Assembly: GCF_033042135.1 (NCBI RefSeq)
Contig: NZ_WBXM01000012.1
Location: 1 to 64,000, forward strand
Length of the DNA stretch: 64,000 nt
Source: Haloechinothrix sp033042135
GTDB lineage: Bacteria > Actinomycetota > Actinomycetes > Mycobacteriales > Pseudonocardiaceae
Direction of reading: 5' to 3'
How positions within the stretch are numbered: position 1 is the stretch's first letter; each line of letters starts with the position of its first letter. The position numbers and the translations under genes were made by a program. Below are positions 39,094 through 46,494 of this stretch, one piece after another. Under the pieces are notes generated by a model. The model saw only the letters and a program-made list of their open reading frames with translations. It searched no databases and had not been told where the DNA came from.

Positions 39094-39171
39094 ATGTCTG
39101 GACACTACTACAGTGTCACAGGCACGGCAAGCCTTGCCACTGTGCTGGACATCTGTCTAGACTATTGTCTA
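39085..39171. promoter_or_regulatory. Divergent operator cluster between tetR and the KshB-like gene
   Basis: Three degenerate copies of the 18-bp dyad lie at 39085-39102 (ACTGGACATATGTCTGGA), 39097-39114 (TCTGGACACTACTACAGT) and 39144-39161 (GCTGGACATCTGTCTAGA). A further dyad TAGAC-TATT-GTCTA spans 39158-39171 and touches the ATG of the reductase gene, so that mRNA is probably leaderless. Confidence 0.65.
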
Positions 39172-40238
39172 TGAGTCTGGAAGTGGCGCGTGAGGGAGAT
39201 CGTGTACCGGTGTGTCACCAGCTACTGGTGTCCGAGGTGATCAGCGAGACCGCCGACGCGGTGTCGCTGATCTTCGAGCTGACCAGCTACCAGGAGGAAC
39301 GGTTCGGGTACCGACCCGGGCAGTTCCTCACGCTCCGGCTGCCCACCCCGGACGGCCAACTCGCGCGTTGCTACTCGCTATCCAGCTCGCCGCACACCGA
39401 CAACGCCCTCAAGGTAACGGTCAAGCGCGTGGCAGGCGGGCGCGCGTCGAATTGGATCTGCGATCACGTCACGCCGGGCACCGTACTCGACGCCCTCGAA
39501 CCCGCGGGAATCTTCACCCCACGCTCCCTTGATGACGACGTCCTGCTACTGGCCGCCGGGAGCGGGATCACGCCGGTCATGTCCATCATCAAGTCGCTCC
39601 TCACGGTGGGTACCGGATCCATCGTGCTCTGCTACGCGAACCGCGACGAGGCTTCGGTCATCTTCGCTGAGGAACTGCGGCGGCTGGAACTCGCACATCC
39701 CGGTCGGTTGACGGTGCGGCACTGGTGGGAATCCGTCAGCGGCACACCGACCGAGGACGGGATCGGCGAGCTCATCGCGGGCGACACCTTCAGCGAGGTG
39801 TTCGTGTGCGGGCCGAAACCCTTCATGAACCTCGCCCGCAGGGCACTCCGTGCCAACGGCATCGATCGGTCCCGGATCCAAATCGAGCGTTTCGCCTCCC
39901 TGGGCGGCGACCCGTTCGACGGCGCGGTCGCCGCCGGGCGGCATGGACACGCGGGGGGTACCGGCTCCTCCCGCCTCGATCTCGATACCGGCGGGCAGCG
40001 GCGCACCATCGACTGGCCCTCCGATACCCGGCTGCTCGATCTCCTGCTAGCGCACGGCGTCGACGCGCCGTCCTCCTGTGGGGAAGGTGTCTGCGCCTCG
40101 TGCGAGTGCCGGGTCGTCGAAGGTGAGGTGCGGATGGTCAACAACCAGGTCCTCGACGAGGAGGACATCGCCGAGGGTTACGTACTCGCATGCCAGGCGC
40201 TGCCTGCCACGCCCTCGGTCCACATCAGCCTCGAATGA
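39171..40238 (+). CDS. Oxygenase reductase with C-terminal 2Fe-2S, KshB-like
   Basis: This 355-residue reductase has an FAD domain (RCYSLSSSP), an NAD domain (LLAAGSGITPVMSII, FVCGPKPFM) and a C-terminal plant-type ferredoxin (SSCGEGVCASCECRV with the fourth Cys in YVLACQ). This order matches KshB, the reductase of 3-ketosteroid 9alpha-hydroxylase, and related phenylacetate-type reductases. Its oxygenase partner (KshA) is not in the window. ATG 39171 is preferred over TTG 39165. The gene is divergent from tetR. Confidence 0.85.
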   Translation: MSLEVAREGDRVPVCHQLLVSEVISETADAVSLIFELTSYQEERFGYRPGQFLTLRLPTPDGQLARCYSLSSSPHTDNALKVTVKRVAGGRASNWICDHVTPGTVLDALEPAGIFTPRSLDDDVLLLAAGSGITPVMSIIKSLLTVGTGSIVLCYANRDEASVIFAEELRRLELAHPGRLTVRHWWESVSGTPTEDGIGELIAGDTFSEVFVCGPKPFMNLARRALRANGIDRSRIQIERFASLGGDPFDGAVAAGRHGHAGGTGSSRLDLDTGGQRRTIDWPSDTRLLDLLLAHGVDAPSSCGEGVCASCECRVVEGEVRMVNNQVLDEEDIAEGYVLACQALPATPSVHISLE

Positions 40239-40291
40239 ACTCGACCGGCGAACCGGAACGAAGTTCGCCGACAGCAACGAAGGGAGCCCCC

Positions 40292-40675
40292 ATGAACACG
40301 CGGCGACAACGCGGACTCGACATGATGCGCCAGGTGTACGGCTGGGACTTCGAGGACGGCCCCGGCGACTTCTTCGCGACCACGGCGGATCACCTGTTCG
40401 CCGATATCTGGTCCCGTCCCGGCCTGACGATCCGGGAACGCCGCCTGCTGCTCCTCGGAGCGCTGGCGGCGCAGGGATTGGACGACGTCGCGGGGATCCA
40501 AGCCGGGGCGGCGCTGCACAACGCGGAGCTCGACACGGCGCAGCTCCGTGAGATCGCCCTGTTCTTGACGCACTACGTCGGGTGGCCGCTCGGAACCAAG
40601 CTCACCATGGCGATCGAGAACGTCATCGCCAACAGCGCCGAGCAGGATGGGAGCTCAACCGAGCCGAACAGGTAA
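40292..40675 (+). CDS. Carboxymuconolactone-decarboxylase-family protein (Rv0771-like)
   Basis: This 127-residue helical protein of the AhpD/CMD fold has RERRLLLLGALAAQG and AGAALHNAELDTAQLREI, with the histidine (LHNAE) typical of the decarboxylase group and no CxxC redox pair. AAGGGAG precedes ATG 40292. M. tuberculosis Rv0771 near aldA is of the same family. It follows the KshB-like gene by 53 nt. Confidence 0.85.
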   Translation: MNTRRQRGLDMMRQVYGWDFEDGPGDFFATTADHLFADIWSRPGLTIRERRLLLLGALAAQGLDDVAGIQAGAALHNAELDTAQLREIALFLTHYVGWPLGTKLTMAIENVIANSAEQDGSSTEPNR

Positions 40676-40696
40676 GTCGACGGTGGCGGTCCCGCG

Positions 40697-40730
40697 GCTG
40701 GAGGGCGCTCATTCCCGGTCGCCCTCCAGC
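40697..40730. terminator. Hairpin between convergent genes
   Basis: GCTGGAGGGCG (40697-40707) and CGCCCTCCAGC (40720-40730) are perfect complements with a 12-nt loop; the right arm lies in the 3' end of the ferredoxin gene. Confidence 0.6.
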
Positions 40731-40906
40731 GACAGTGCGACCTTGGGGCACGAACGCACCGCGCGGCGCACTCGCTCCTCGGAGTCAGCTCCTGGCTGGT
40801 CGAGGAGGTGCAGGTTGTCGTCCTCGTCAAGCTGGAAGATCTCGGGAGCGATGCCTTCACAGACCCCGTTGGCCTCGCAGGCCTGGTGATCAACGACGAC
40901 TCTCAT
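40709..40906 (-). CDS. Ferredoxin, P450 type (CxxNGxC)
   Basis: This 65-residue ferredoxin has CEANGVC, with Asn in the second ligand position, and CPKVAL near the end. Its first residues MRVVVDHQACEANG are typical of the partners of CYP125/CYP142-like enzymes. It follows the third P450 by 15 nt on the same strand. Confidence 0.9.
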   Translation of the reverse strand: MRVVVDHQACEANGVCEGIAPEIFQLDEDDNLHLLDQPGADSEERVRRAVRSCPKVALSLEGDRE

Positions 40907-40921
40907 GGTCCCTCCGGGAGT

Positions 40922-42130
40922 TCACGTCCACAGCTGAACCGGCATTTCCTTGATGCCGTTGATGAAATTGGACCGGAGCCTGCGCACGGGTCCGGCGAGC
41001 CGGATACCGGGCAGCCGTTCGGCGAGGGTTTCGAACAGCACCCGCAGTTCCAGGCGGGCCAGGTGGGCGCCGAGGCAGAAGTGCGGCCCGCCACCACCGA
41101 AGGTGATGTGCGGGTTCGGTTCCCGAGTGATGTCGAAGGTGTGCGGGTTGTCGAAAACGCTCTCGTCGCGATTGGCCGAGGGGTAGAACAGGATCACCTT
41201 GTCGCCCGCGCTGACCGGCTGATCACCGATCACCGTGTCCCTGGTCGCGGTGCGGCGGAAGTCCATGACCGGGGTGACCCAGCGCAGGATCTCCTCGACC
41301 GCTGAGGGAACCAGCGCGCGGTCCTGCTGGATCCGCTGCCACTGCTCCGGATGTTCCAGCAACGCCAGCATCCCGCCGGAGGCTGCGTTCCTGGTCGTTT
41401 CGTTGCCCGCGACGATCAGCAACACGAAGAACATGTTGAACTCCAGATCCTGGAGCACGTCGCCGTTGCTGTCGGGCTGGATCATCTTCGTGACGATGTC
41501 GTCGCGCGGCTCGGCACGTCGCCGCTGGGCCAGTTCGCCCGCGTAGGCGAAGATCTCGGTCGCGGCGGCCGCACCGTCAGAACCCTCGACCTGGAACTCC
41601 GGGTCATCGAACCCGATCATCCGGTTCGACCAGTCGTAAAGCCGTTCCCTGTCCTCGCCGGGAACACCCATGAGCTCAGCGATCACAGCCAGCGGCAACT
41701 GCGCGGCGATGTCGTGCACGAAATCCGCCTGAGGCTGCCGCGCGACGTCGTCGACCAGCTCGTGACACACCTCGCGGATATGATCCTCGAGCTTGCCCAC
41801 CATGCGAGGAGTGAACCCGCGGTTGACCAGGTTGCGCTGCCTGGTGTGGCTCGGCGGGTCCATATTGACCATCATGGCCCGCTGCATCTCGATGACCTCG
41901 TCATCGAAGTCCGCGAGCATGGCCGTCCCCCGGTACGACGAGAAGGTATCCGGGTCCCGCGACACGGCGACCACGTCCTGATACCTGGTCACCGCCCAGA
42001 AGCCACGGCCTCGCGCATCCTCGGGATGCCAGTGCACCGGATCCGCCCGGCGAAGCTCGTCGAAGAACTCGTGCGGGACGCCCTGCTCGTAAACATCCGG
42101 ATCGTGCAATCTGACCGTGGCCGAACCCAT
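40922..42130 (-). CDS. Cytochrome P450, CYP125/CYP142/CYP124-like
   Basis: This 402-residue P450 has MVNMDPPSHTRQRNLVNRGFTPR, the I helix IVAGNETTRNAASGG, the ExxR motif EEILRW, haem loop FGGGGPHFCLGAHLA and the ending LRSNFINGIKEMPV. These features are those of the sterol side-chain 26(27)-hydroxylase group (CYP125, CYP142, CYP124), though the exact subfamily needs a tree. AGGTGA precedes ATG 42130. Its ferredoxin follows. The promoter carries the 62-bp dyad at 42201. Confidence 0.88.
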   Translation of the reverse strand: MGSATVRLHDPDVYEQGVPHEFFDELRRADPVHWHPEDARGRGFWAVTRYQDVVAVSRDPDTFSSYRGTAMLADFDDEVIEMQRAMMVNMDPPSHTRQRNLVNRGFTPRMVGKLEDHIREVCHELVDDVARQPQADFVHDIAAQLPLAVIAELMGVPGEDRERLYDWSNRMIGFDDPEFQVEGSDGAAAATEIFAYAGELAQRRRAEPRDDIVTKMIQPDSNGDVLQDLEFNMFFVLLIVAGNETTRNAASGGMLALLEHPEQWQRIQQDRALVPSAVEEILRWVTPVMDFRRTATRDTVIGDQPVSAGDKVILFYPSANRDESVFDNPHTFDITREPNPHITFGGGGPHFCLGAHLARLELRVLFETLAERLPGIRLAGPVRRLRSNFINGIKEMPVQLWT

Positions 42131-42200
42131 AGCTCACCTCGCTCCTGCGCGGAATCCTCACCGATTCCGCCGTGCCGCCCTGACTCAAGGCCAACCGAGC

Positions 42201-42262
42201 TACGGGCCACGGTAACAGGATGACTGTACACTTGTCCAGTCATGTGTTTACCGTGGCCCGTA
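42201..42262. promoter_or_regulatory. 62-bp dyad centred on the 18-bp operator
   Basis: TACGGGCCACGGTAA (42201-42215) and TTACCGTGGCCCGTA (42248-42262) are a perfect 15-bp inverted repeat. Exactly at its centre is ACTGTACACTTGTCCAGT (42223-42240), a full match to ACTGKACANNTGTMCAGT, with 7 nt on each side. It is upstream of the third P450. Confidence 0.75.
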
Positions 42263-42266
42263 AGGG

Positions 42267-42285
42267 GCTGAACGTGACGTTCAGC
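42267..42285. repeat. Perfect palindrome GCTGAACGTGACGTTCAGC
   Basis: Nine-bp arms flank a single G. The same GCTGAACGT...ACGTTCAGC words form the hairpin at 49151-49203, so this belongs to a dispersed intergenic family. Confidence 0.65.
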
Positions 42286-42476
42286 GCCGTAGACGGAACG
42301 GAGGTCACGTTCGGCTCGCGGGCTGTTCGTCGGTGGTGCCCTGCGGTTCATGCCATACGGCTACCGCAGCGCGACGGCGGGCCACCTACGATGGTGGTTG
42401 CGCGGGCGGCGGTCATCGTGGGGCTGGCTGTCGCGCGCGGTACGCATGACCGGCTGGTGAGATACGAGGCGCTCAG

Positions 42477-43760
42477 GTGAAGATCGACAATAGTCCCGCC
42501 CGTGGTACGCGTGACCTCCTGCCCGATGTGGTGGCTGCGCGCGATCATGTTGCCGGGCGCATCGAGGAGGTGTATCGCCGGTTCGGCTACCGGCGTATCG
42601 AGACGCCTGCGCTGGAGCGGATCGAGCGGCTGACTGGTGGTCAGGGTGGCGAGAACGAGAAGTTGATCTTCCAGGTCCTGCGGCGCGGGCTGAGTTCGGA
42701 GTTGCCTGCCGGTACCGATCCGAGGGAGCTTGTCGATCTGGGGTTGCGCTTCGACTTGACGGTTCCGTTGGCGCGTTACTACAGCCAGTATCGTTCGGAG
42801 TTGCCGCAGCCGTTCCGGTCGTTTCAGTTCGGCCCTGTCTGGCGTGCCGAGCGCCCGCAGAAGGGCCGGTACCGGCAGTTCCACCAGTGCGATATCGATC
42901 TGATCGGTGAGCAGGGCGTGCTCGCCGAGGTCGAGTTGATCGAGGCCACGACGCAGGCGCTGGCGGCTGTCGGGTTGAGCGGCACCACGGTTCGGTTGTC
43001 GGATCGTCGGCTGCTGGCTGCGCTCGCCTCGGCGTGTGGCGTGCCGGAGGAGGCGCAGGCCGGGTTCTTCATCACCGTGGACAAGCTCGACAAGATTGGC
43101 TGGGACGGAGTGGGCGAGGAGCTGCGTGACCAGCGTGGTGTGTCGGCCGAGGTGGTCGAGCGGGTGCGGGGCGCGATCGAGTCGCTCAGCGAAGCCCCGG
43201 CAGGCAAGGTGGTCGACGTGCTGGCTGACGTCGTGCCGACGGTTCCCGAGCAGGTCACGCGGGACCTTGCGACCACGATCTCGTGCCTGGAGCAGTTTCC
43301 CGAGCAGGCGGCGCGATGGACGTTCGACCCCACCCTGGTGCGCGGGATGGGCTACTACACCGGCCAGATCTTCGAGGTCAGCCACCCTGCCGCCGCTGGC
43401 TCGATCGCCGGTGGTGGTCGCTACGATCAGCTGATCGGGCGGTTCCTTGGAACGGATGTTCCTGCTTGTGGGTTCTCCATCGGGTTCGAGCGCATTGTTG
43501 ATCTGGCTACGGCTCCGGTTCCGGCTGACCACGTGGCTGTGCTGTACGAGGCCGACGTCCCGGTCGAGCAGGCACTGGATGTCGCCCGGCGCCTGCGCGG
43601 CGAGGGGCGCACGGTGTCCGTGGTTCGCCGTAGCGGCAAGCTGTCCGCGCAGCTCGACCGGCTCGAAGGCACGCACGTGACCTCGGTTGTGCACGTGCAG
43701 AATGAGCACGATGCCCACCAGCTTCCACCGGAGCGAAAGCTACGGGGCGAGTCGGAATAG
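42477..43760 (+). CDS. hisS: Histidyl-tRNA synthetase, non-housekeeping type
   Basis: This 427-residue class II synthetase charges tRNA-His. It has motif 2 WRAERPQKGRYRQFHQCDID, the histidine-specific LVRGMGYYTGQIFEV and a motif 3 GFSIGFERI, with a C-terminal anticodon domain. Blocks such as GGENEKLIFQVL and DLGLRFDLTVPLARYY belong to a different HisRS branch than the usual actinobacterial enzyme as I recall it. Its codons use more T at third positions than neighbours. GTG 42477 is the start. It is convergent with the lasso cyclase (12-nt gap), hence a possible resistance copy. Confidence 0.9.
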   Translation: MKIDNSPARGTRDLLPDVVAARDHVAGRIEEVYRRFGYRRIETPALERIERLTGGQGGENEKLIFQVLRRGLSSELPAGTDPRELVDLGLRFDLTVPLARYYSQYRSELPQPFRSFQFGPVWRAERPQKGRYRQFHQCDIDLIGEQGVLAEVELIEATTQALAAVGLSGTTVRLSDRRLLAALASACGVPEEAQAGFFITVDKLDKIGWDGVGEELRDQRGVSAEVVERVRGAIESLSEAPAGKVVDVLADVVPTVPEQVTRDLATTISCLEQFPEQAARWTFDPTLVRGMGYYTGQIFEVSHPAAAGSIAGGGRYDQLIGRFLGTDVPACGFSIGFERIVDLATAPVPADHVAVLYEADVPVEQALDVARRLRGEGRTVSVVRRSGKLSAQLDRLEGTHVTSVVHVQNEHDAHQLPPERKLRGESE

Positions 43761-43766
43761 GCAGGG

Positions 43767-43784
43767 TCGTGGTTAGGACCACGA
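43767..43784. terminator. Short hairpin between hisS and the lasso cyclase
   Basis: TCGTGGT (43767-43773), a TAGG loop and ACCACGA (43778-43784) form a 7-bp stem between the convergent stop codons. It also overlaps the cyclase stop. Confidence 0.5.
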
Positions 43785-45539
43785 TCGTAGCCACAGCTCT
43801 GCGCACAGCAGGTTGACCAGTGGCCACAATCGGCCGGTGTGCCCGAGCGCAGCGGCGGATACCGCGTCGAGTGCCCGCCTGCGATCGATGATGTCCTGCT
43901 GTGCCAGGAGTCCGTCGCCCACGAGTTCCCGCACCGAGGTGAGGTTGGCGCGAATGCCTCGTTGCCATGTGGCGGTATGTTCGCCTTTGTCACAGCGTCG
44001 CACCGCCTGTTCCGGAAGGTGATCACGCATGGCCGTGCGCAGCAGCTTGCGATCGGTGTACGCGTCGATCATCGCATCGAGTCGGGTTCGCAGCCCGAGC
44101 TCGATCAAGGGTTGGGACAGCAAGGGGAATGCTGTTCGTGCCGCGCGGCGACCGCTATGTCCCACGCCGATCGCACAGCTGAGCAACGTCAGTTCGACGG
44201 CTTGAGCGGCCTTGCCCGCAGGCAGTGCCGCTCCCGAAGCTGGCTGCATCGCAAGTGACGGGACCACGGGGTCCACGGCTTCACGGTTGAGCCAGAGGGG
44301 CCGGTCGACCTCGGGGCAGAGTTGCTCCATCGGCGCGGAGCGACCTCGACGCCGAGCCAGTCTCCGTCGAGCGAGCTGCGTCATCAGCGCCACTATGGGG
44401 ATTCCCGTCCGCCAGCTGACCGCTACCACCTGGCGGAACGCATCGCGGATCCCGGCGTTGTGCAGATGATCGTCGAGGTACCACGGCCAGCCGGGTCGAG
44501 CGACGAAGACGTGATCGCCCCCGGTCCCGGCCATGATCACGCGGCAGCCGTGTCGTTCCGCGAGGCGTTGGTGTGCGGCTGTGAGCGACTGCCATGCGCA
44601 CGTCGCTGTTGGCGCGTCCCAGCGATCTTTCCAGGACTCCACCGGGGTGAGTGGTAGGGCCTCGCTGGCATCGATGACGTGGAGCTCGATGCCGAGGTGG
44701 TGTGCGATACTGCGGGCGTAGGTATGTTCGTCGGCCAGCGCCGACTCGGGATGATGAAAGTGCCCCCCGATGACTCGCCGACCGCTTGCGACCAGTGAGC
44801 GAGCAATGACGGCGGAGTCGAGTCCGCCGGACAGCTCCACGTACACCCTCTCCGCGTCCCCGGCCCATGTGTCGACGCAGGTGTCCACCCAGTGGCGCAG
44901 CGACTGCGGGGACGGCGCACGGCCGCTGGCGTCGGCGGCGATCGCGAGCGGTGTCCACCGGACGTACTCGTTGCGCTCGTGCATCGTCACCTCCCGACGC
45001 CTTCCTGGCAACAGCCTGCGTACGCCCGTCAGGCCCGTCGCGGTGGTCGGTAAGTTGCCGTGGAGCAGGTAGTCGCCGAGGTACGACCAATCGAATCCGG
45101 GCTGGTGTCCCGCCAGCTCGACCAGTTCGGCCAGGCGAGAACCGAACACGATACCGGACTGATAGGGCATCCAGAAAAAGGTCCGGAATCCCACGTGGTC
45201 GACCTGAAGCACCAGCCGCTGCGCGTTCGCGGTCAGCGCCGCATACGCACCCCACGCTCGATCGATGAATGCTGTGGCCGCGTCCACCTGCACGAACGTG
45301 AGTTGCGACGTGCGGGTATCCGGGCATACCGGATGCCCGGACAGCCACCCGAGGAGGGCACCAACCTGCCTACCCTGCGTGTCCCGGATCCGATACACAC
45401 CCTCCCCATCGGCAGCCCCCGACGACACGGCCCAAGCGCATCCTGGAATGGCGTGTACCGAGTCGCCTCCGCTGAGCAGGGCAAGACGTTCCTGTATGTG
45501 GAAGTCGTCATGAACTCCCCAGTACCCGAGCAGTTCCAT
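43773..45539 (-). CDS. lasC: Lasso peptide macrolactam synthetase (asparagine-synthetase-like, C protein)
   Basis: This 588-residue protein has an N-terminal glutaminase-like domain that lacks the Cys at position 2, so it cannot use glutamine, and a C-terminal ATP-pyrophosphatase domain with SGGLDS (237-242). The MAGTGGDHVFV loop also fits. In lasso systems it adenylates the ring Asp/Glu and joins it to Gly1. It lies 12 nt after the B gene. The partner precursor at 46288 supplies Gly1 and Glu8. The symbol is generic. Confidence 0.88.
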   Translation of the reverse strand: MELLGYWGVHDDFHIQERLALLSGGDSVHAIPGCAWAVSSGAADGEGVYRIRDTQGRQVGALLGWLSGHPVCPDTRTSQLTFVQVDAATAFIDRAWGAYAALTANAQRLVLQVDHVGFRTFFWMPYQSGIVFGSRLAELVELAGHQPGFDWSYLGDYLLHGNLPTTATGLTGVRRLLPGRRREVTMHERNEYVRWTPLAIAADASGRAPSPQSLRHWVDTCVDTWAGDAERVYVELSGGLDSAVIARSLVASGRRVIGGHFHHPESALADEHTYARSIAHHLGIELHVIDASEALPLTPVESWKDRWDAPTATCAWQSLTAAHQRLAERHGCRVIMAGTGGDHVFVARPGWPWYLDDHLHNAGIRDAFRQVVAVSWRTGIPIVALMTQLARRRLARRRGRSAPMEQLCPEVDRPLWLNREAVDPVVPSLAMQPASGAALPAGKAAQAVELTLLSCAIGVGHSGRRAARTAFPLLSQPLIELGLRTRLDAMIDAYTDRKLLRTAMRDHLPEQAVRRCDKGEHTATWQRGIRANLTSVRELVGDGLLAQQDIIDRRRALDAVSAAALGHTGRLWPLVNLLCAELWLRSWS

Positions 45540-45551
45540 ATCGCGTCCTAC

Positions 45552-46295
45552 TCAGACCGAAACGAGTCGGGCCAGCCCGTCGGACACTTCCGCGCGATCG
45601 TTGATCACCTCACCATTGACCTCCACCCAGGCATGCGCCACAAAGGGATACTTCTGCACTCCGATGACGAACTCCGCCGCAATTCCCAAGCGCCACAAGT
45701 GCGCGGCCAACCCCGCAGAGCCGCTCAGGCACTGCACCTGCCGTGGATACAACGAACGTGCCCACAAGTGCCCTCGAACTACAGCGGCGACTCTCTGCTC
45801 GTGAAGCCTGCGCTCCTGCCGCGAGCACCCAGCACGACGCTCGACCAACCACGACAGTAATCCAGCGATGCCCAGCCGTTGCCTCACCGTCTCCGCACAG
45901 TGGACAAACCAGACCGACCGAACAACGCCGAGCAGGCCAGGAGACACACCCGACCGCGCCACGCGACTCCGATACGGTAACCAGGAGTAACTCGACACCC
46001 CACGGGGATCATGCGGAACCGGCAGACAGAACCCCCCGGTCGTCATCGGTGCTCGCATGAGCAGCCTCTGACGTAGAAGGGCATCCAGCATGAGCTGCTG
46101 CTGCGGTGACAGGTGTGCAACATCCCCGCGAAGCGCCATCCAGTCAACGCGACTCGCCCTCGAATCGAGCGCCAGGTACCGATCACGCTTCACATCAAGG
46201 GCAATCAGCTCACCGCCATCGGCTGCGAGATAGACCCCCGGGCCCGGGACCACGCCACAGCGCGGCCCTGGGCCCGCGTAGCGCGGATCAGACAT
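45552..46295 (-). CDS. lasB: Lasso peptide leader protease fused to an RRE (B protein)
   Basis: This 247-residue protein has a PqqD-like recognition element at the N-terminus (GELIALDVKRDRYLALDSRAS, about residues 28-48) and a transglutaminase-like cysteine protease at the C-terminus. C189 (QVQCLSGSAG), H221 (FVAHAWVE) and D233 (INDR) repeat the C150/H182/D194 spacing of McjB exactly (32 and 12 residues). ATG 46295 follows AGAGGT and overlaps the precursor stop by 8 nt, so the two are coupled. In actinobacteria B is usually split into B1 and B2; here it is fused. Confidence 0.87.
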   Translation of the reverse strand: MSDPRYAGPGPRCGVVPGPGVYLAADGGELIALDVKRDRYLALDSRASRVDWMALRGDVAHLSPQQQLMLDALLRQRLLMRAPMTTGGFCLPVPHDPRGVSSYSWLPYRSRVARSGVSPGLLGVVRSVWFVHCAETVRQRLGIAGLLSWLVERRAGCSRQERRLHEQRVAAVVRGHLWARSLYPRQVQCLSGSAGLAAHLWRLGIAAEFVIGVQKYPFVAHAWVEVNGEVINDRAEVSDGLARLVSV

Positions 46296-46440
46296 GCGAC
46301 CTCTGCGGAACACCGGCCTCCGAGTGCGGACCGGCAATACCCAACGTGAGATCGCTGGCAGCGCCGAGCTCTGACACGAACTCCTCCTTCTCTGCCACAT
46401 CAGCACTCACAGAGAGCACGACAACGTCCTGTTCGGTCAT
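46288..46440 (-). CDS. lasA: Lasso peptide precursor (A), unannotated small gene
   Basis: Translating the minus strand from ATG 46440 gives 50 residues. AGGAGG (46452-46457) and AAGGTGG precede it. The last 17 residues read GIAGPHSEAGVPQRSHV, and before them comes DLTL. The penultimate leader Thr (T-L before G) is the standard lasso signature; Gly1 and Glu8 would form an 8-residue ring. The leader is acidic (EKEEFVSEL) and lacks the YxxP motif common in actinobacterial leaders. The stop overlaps the B start. No Cys, so a class II lasso is expected. Confidence 0.85.
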   Translation of the reverse strand: MTEQDVVVLSVSADVAEKEEFVSELGAASDLTLGIAGPHSEAGVPQRSHV

Positions 46441-46494
46441 AGGACCACCTTCCTCCTAGATTTCCTTACCTCCGCACCGGTGAGATACCTACGC

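Larger units (their letters stand above)
42131..42476. other. Intergenic region between the P450 and hisS
   Basis: These 346 nt hold a large dyad with the 18-bp operator (42201-42262) and a perfect palindrome (42267-42285). An in-frame ORF from 42220 ends GTGA-overlapping with hisS (42477-42480) but crosses the palindromes and has no family marks; at most the last 29 codons from ATG 42391 could be a coupled leader peptide. Confidence 0.55.

Noticed and set aside
42220..42480. ORF of 86 codons before hisS as a full gene
   Set aside because: It begins inside the operator dyad and crosses a perfect palindrome; only its 3' end might be a leader peptide.
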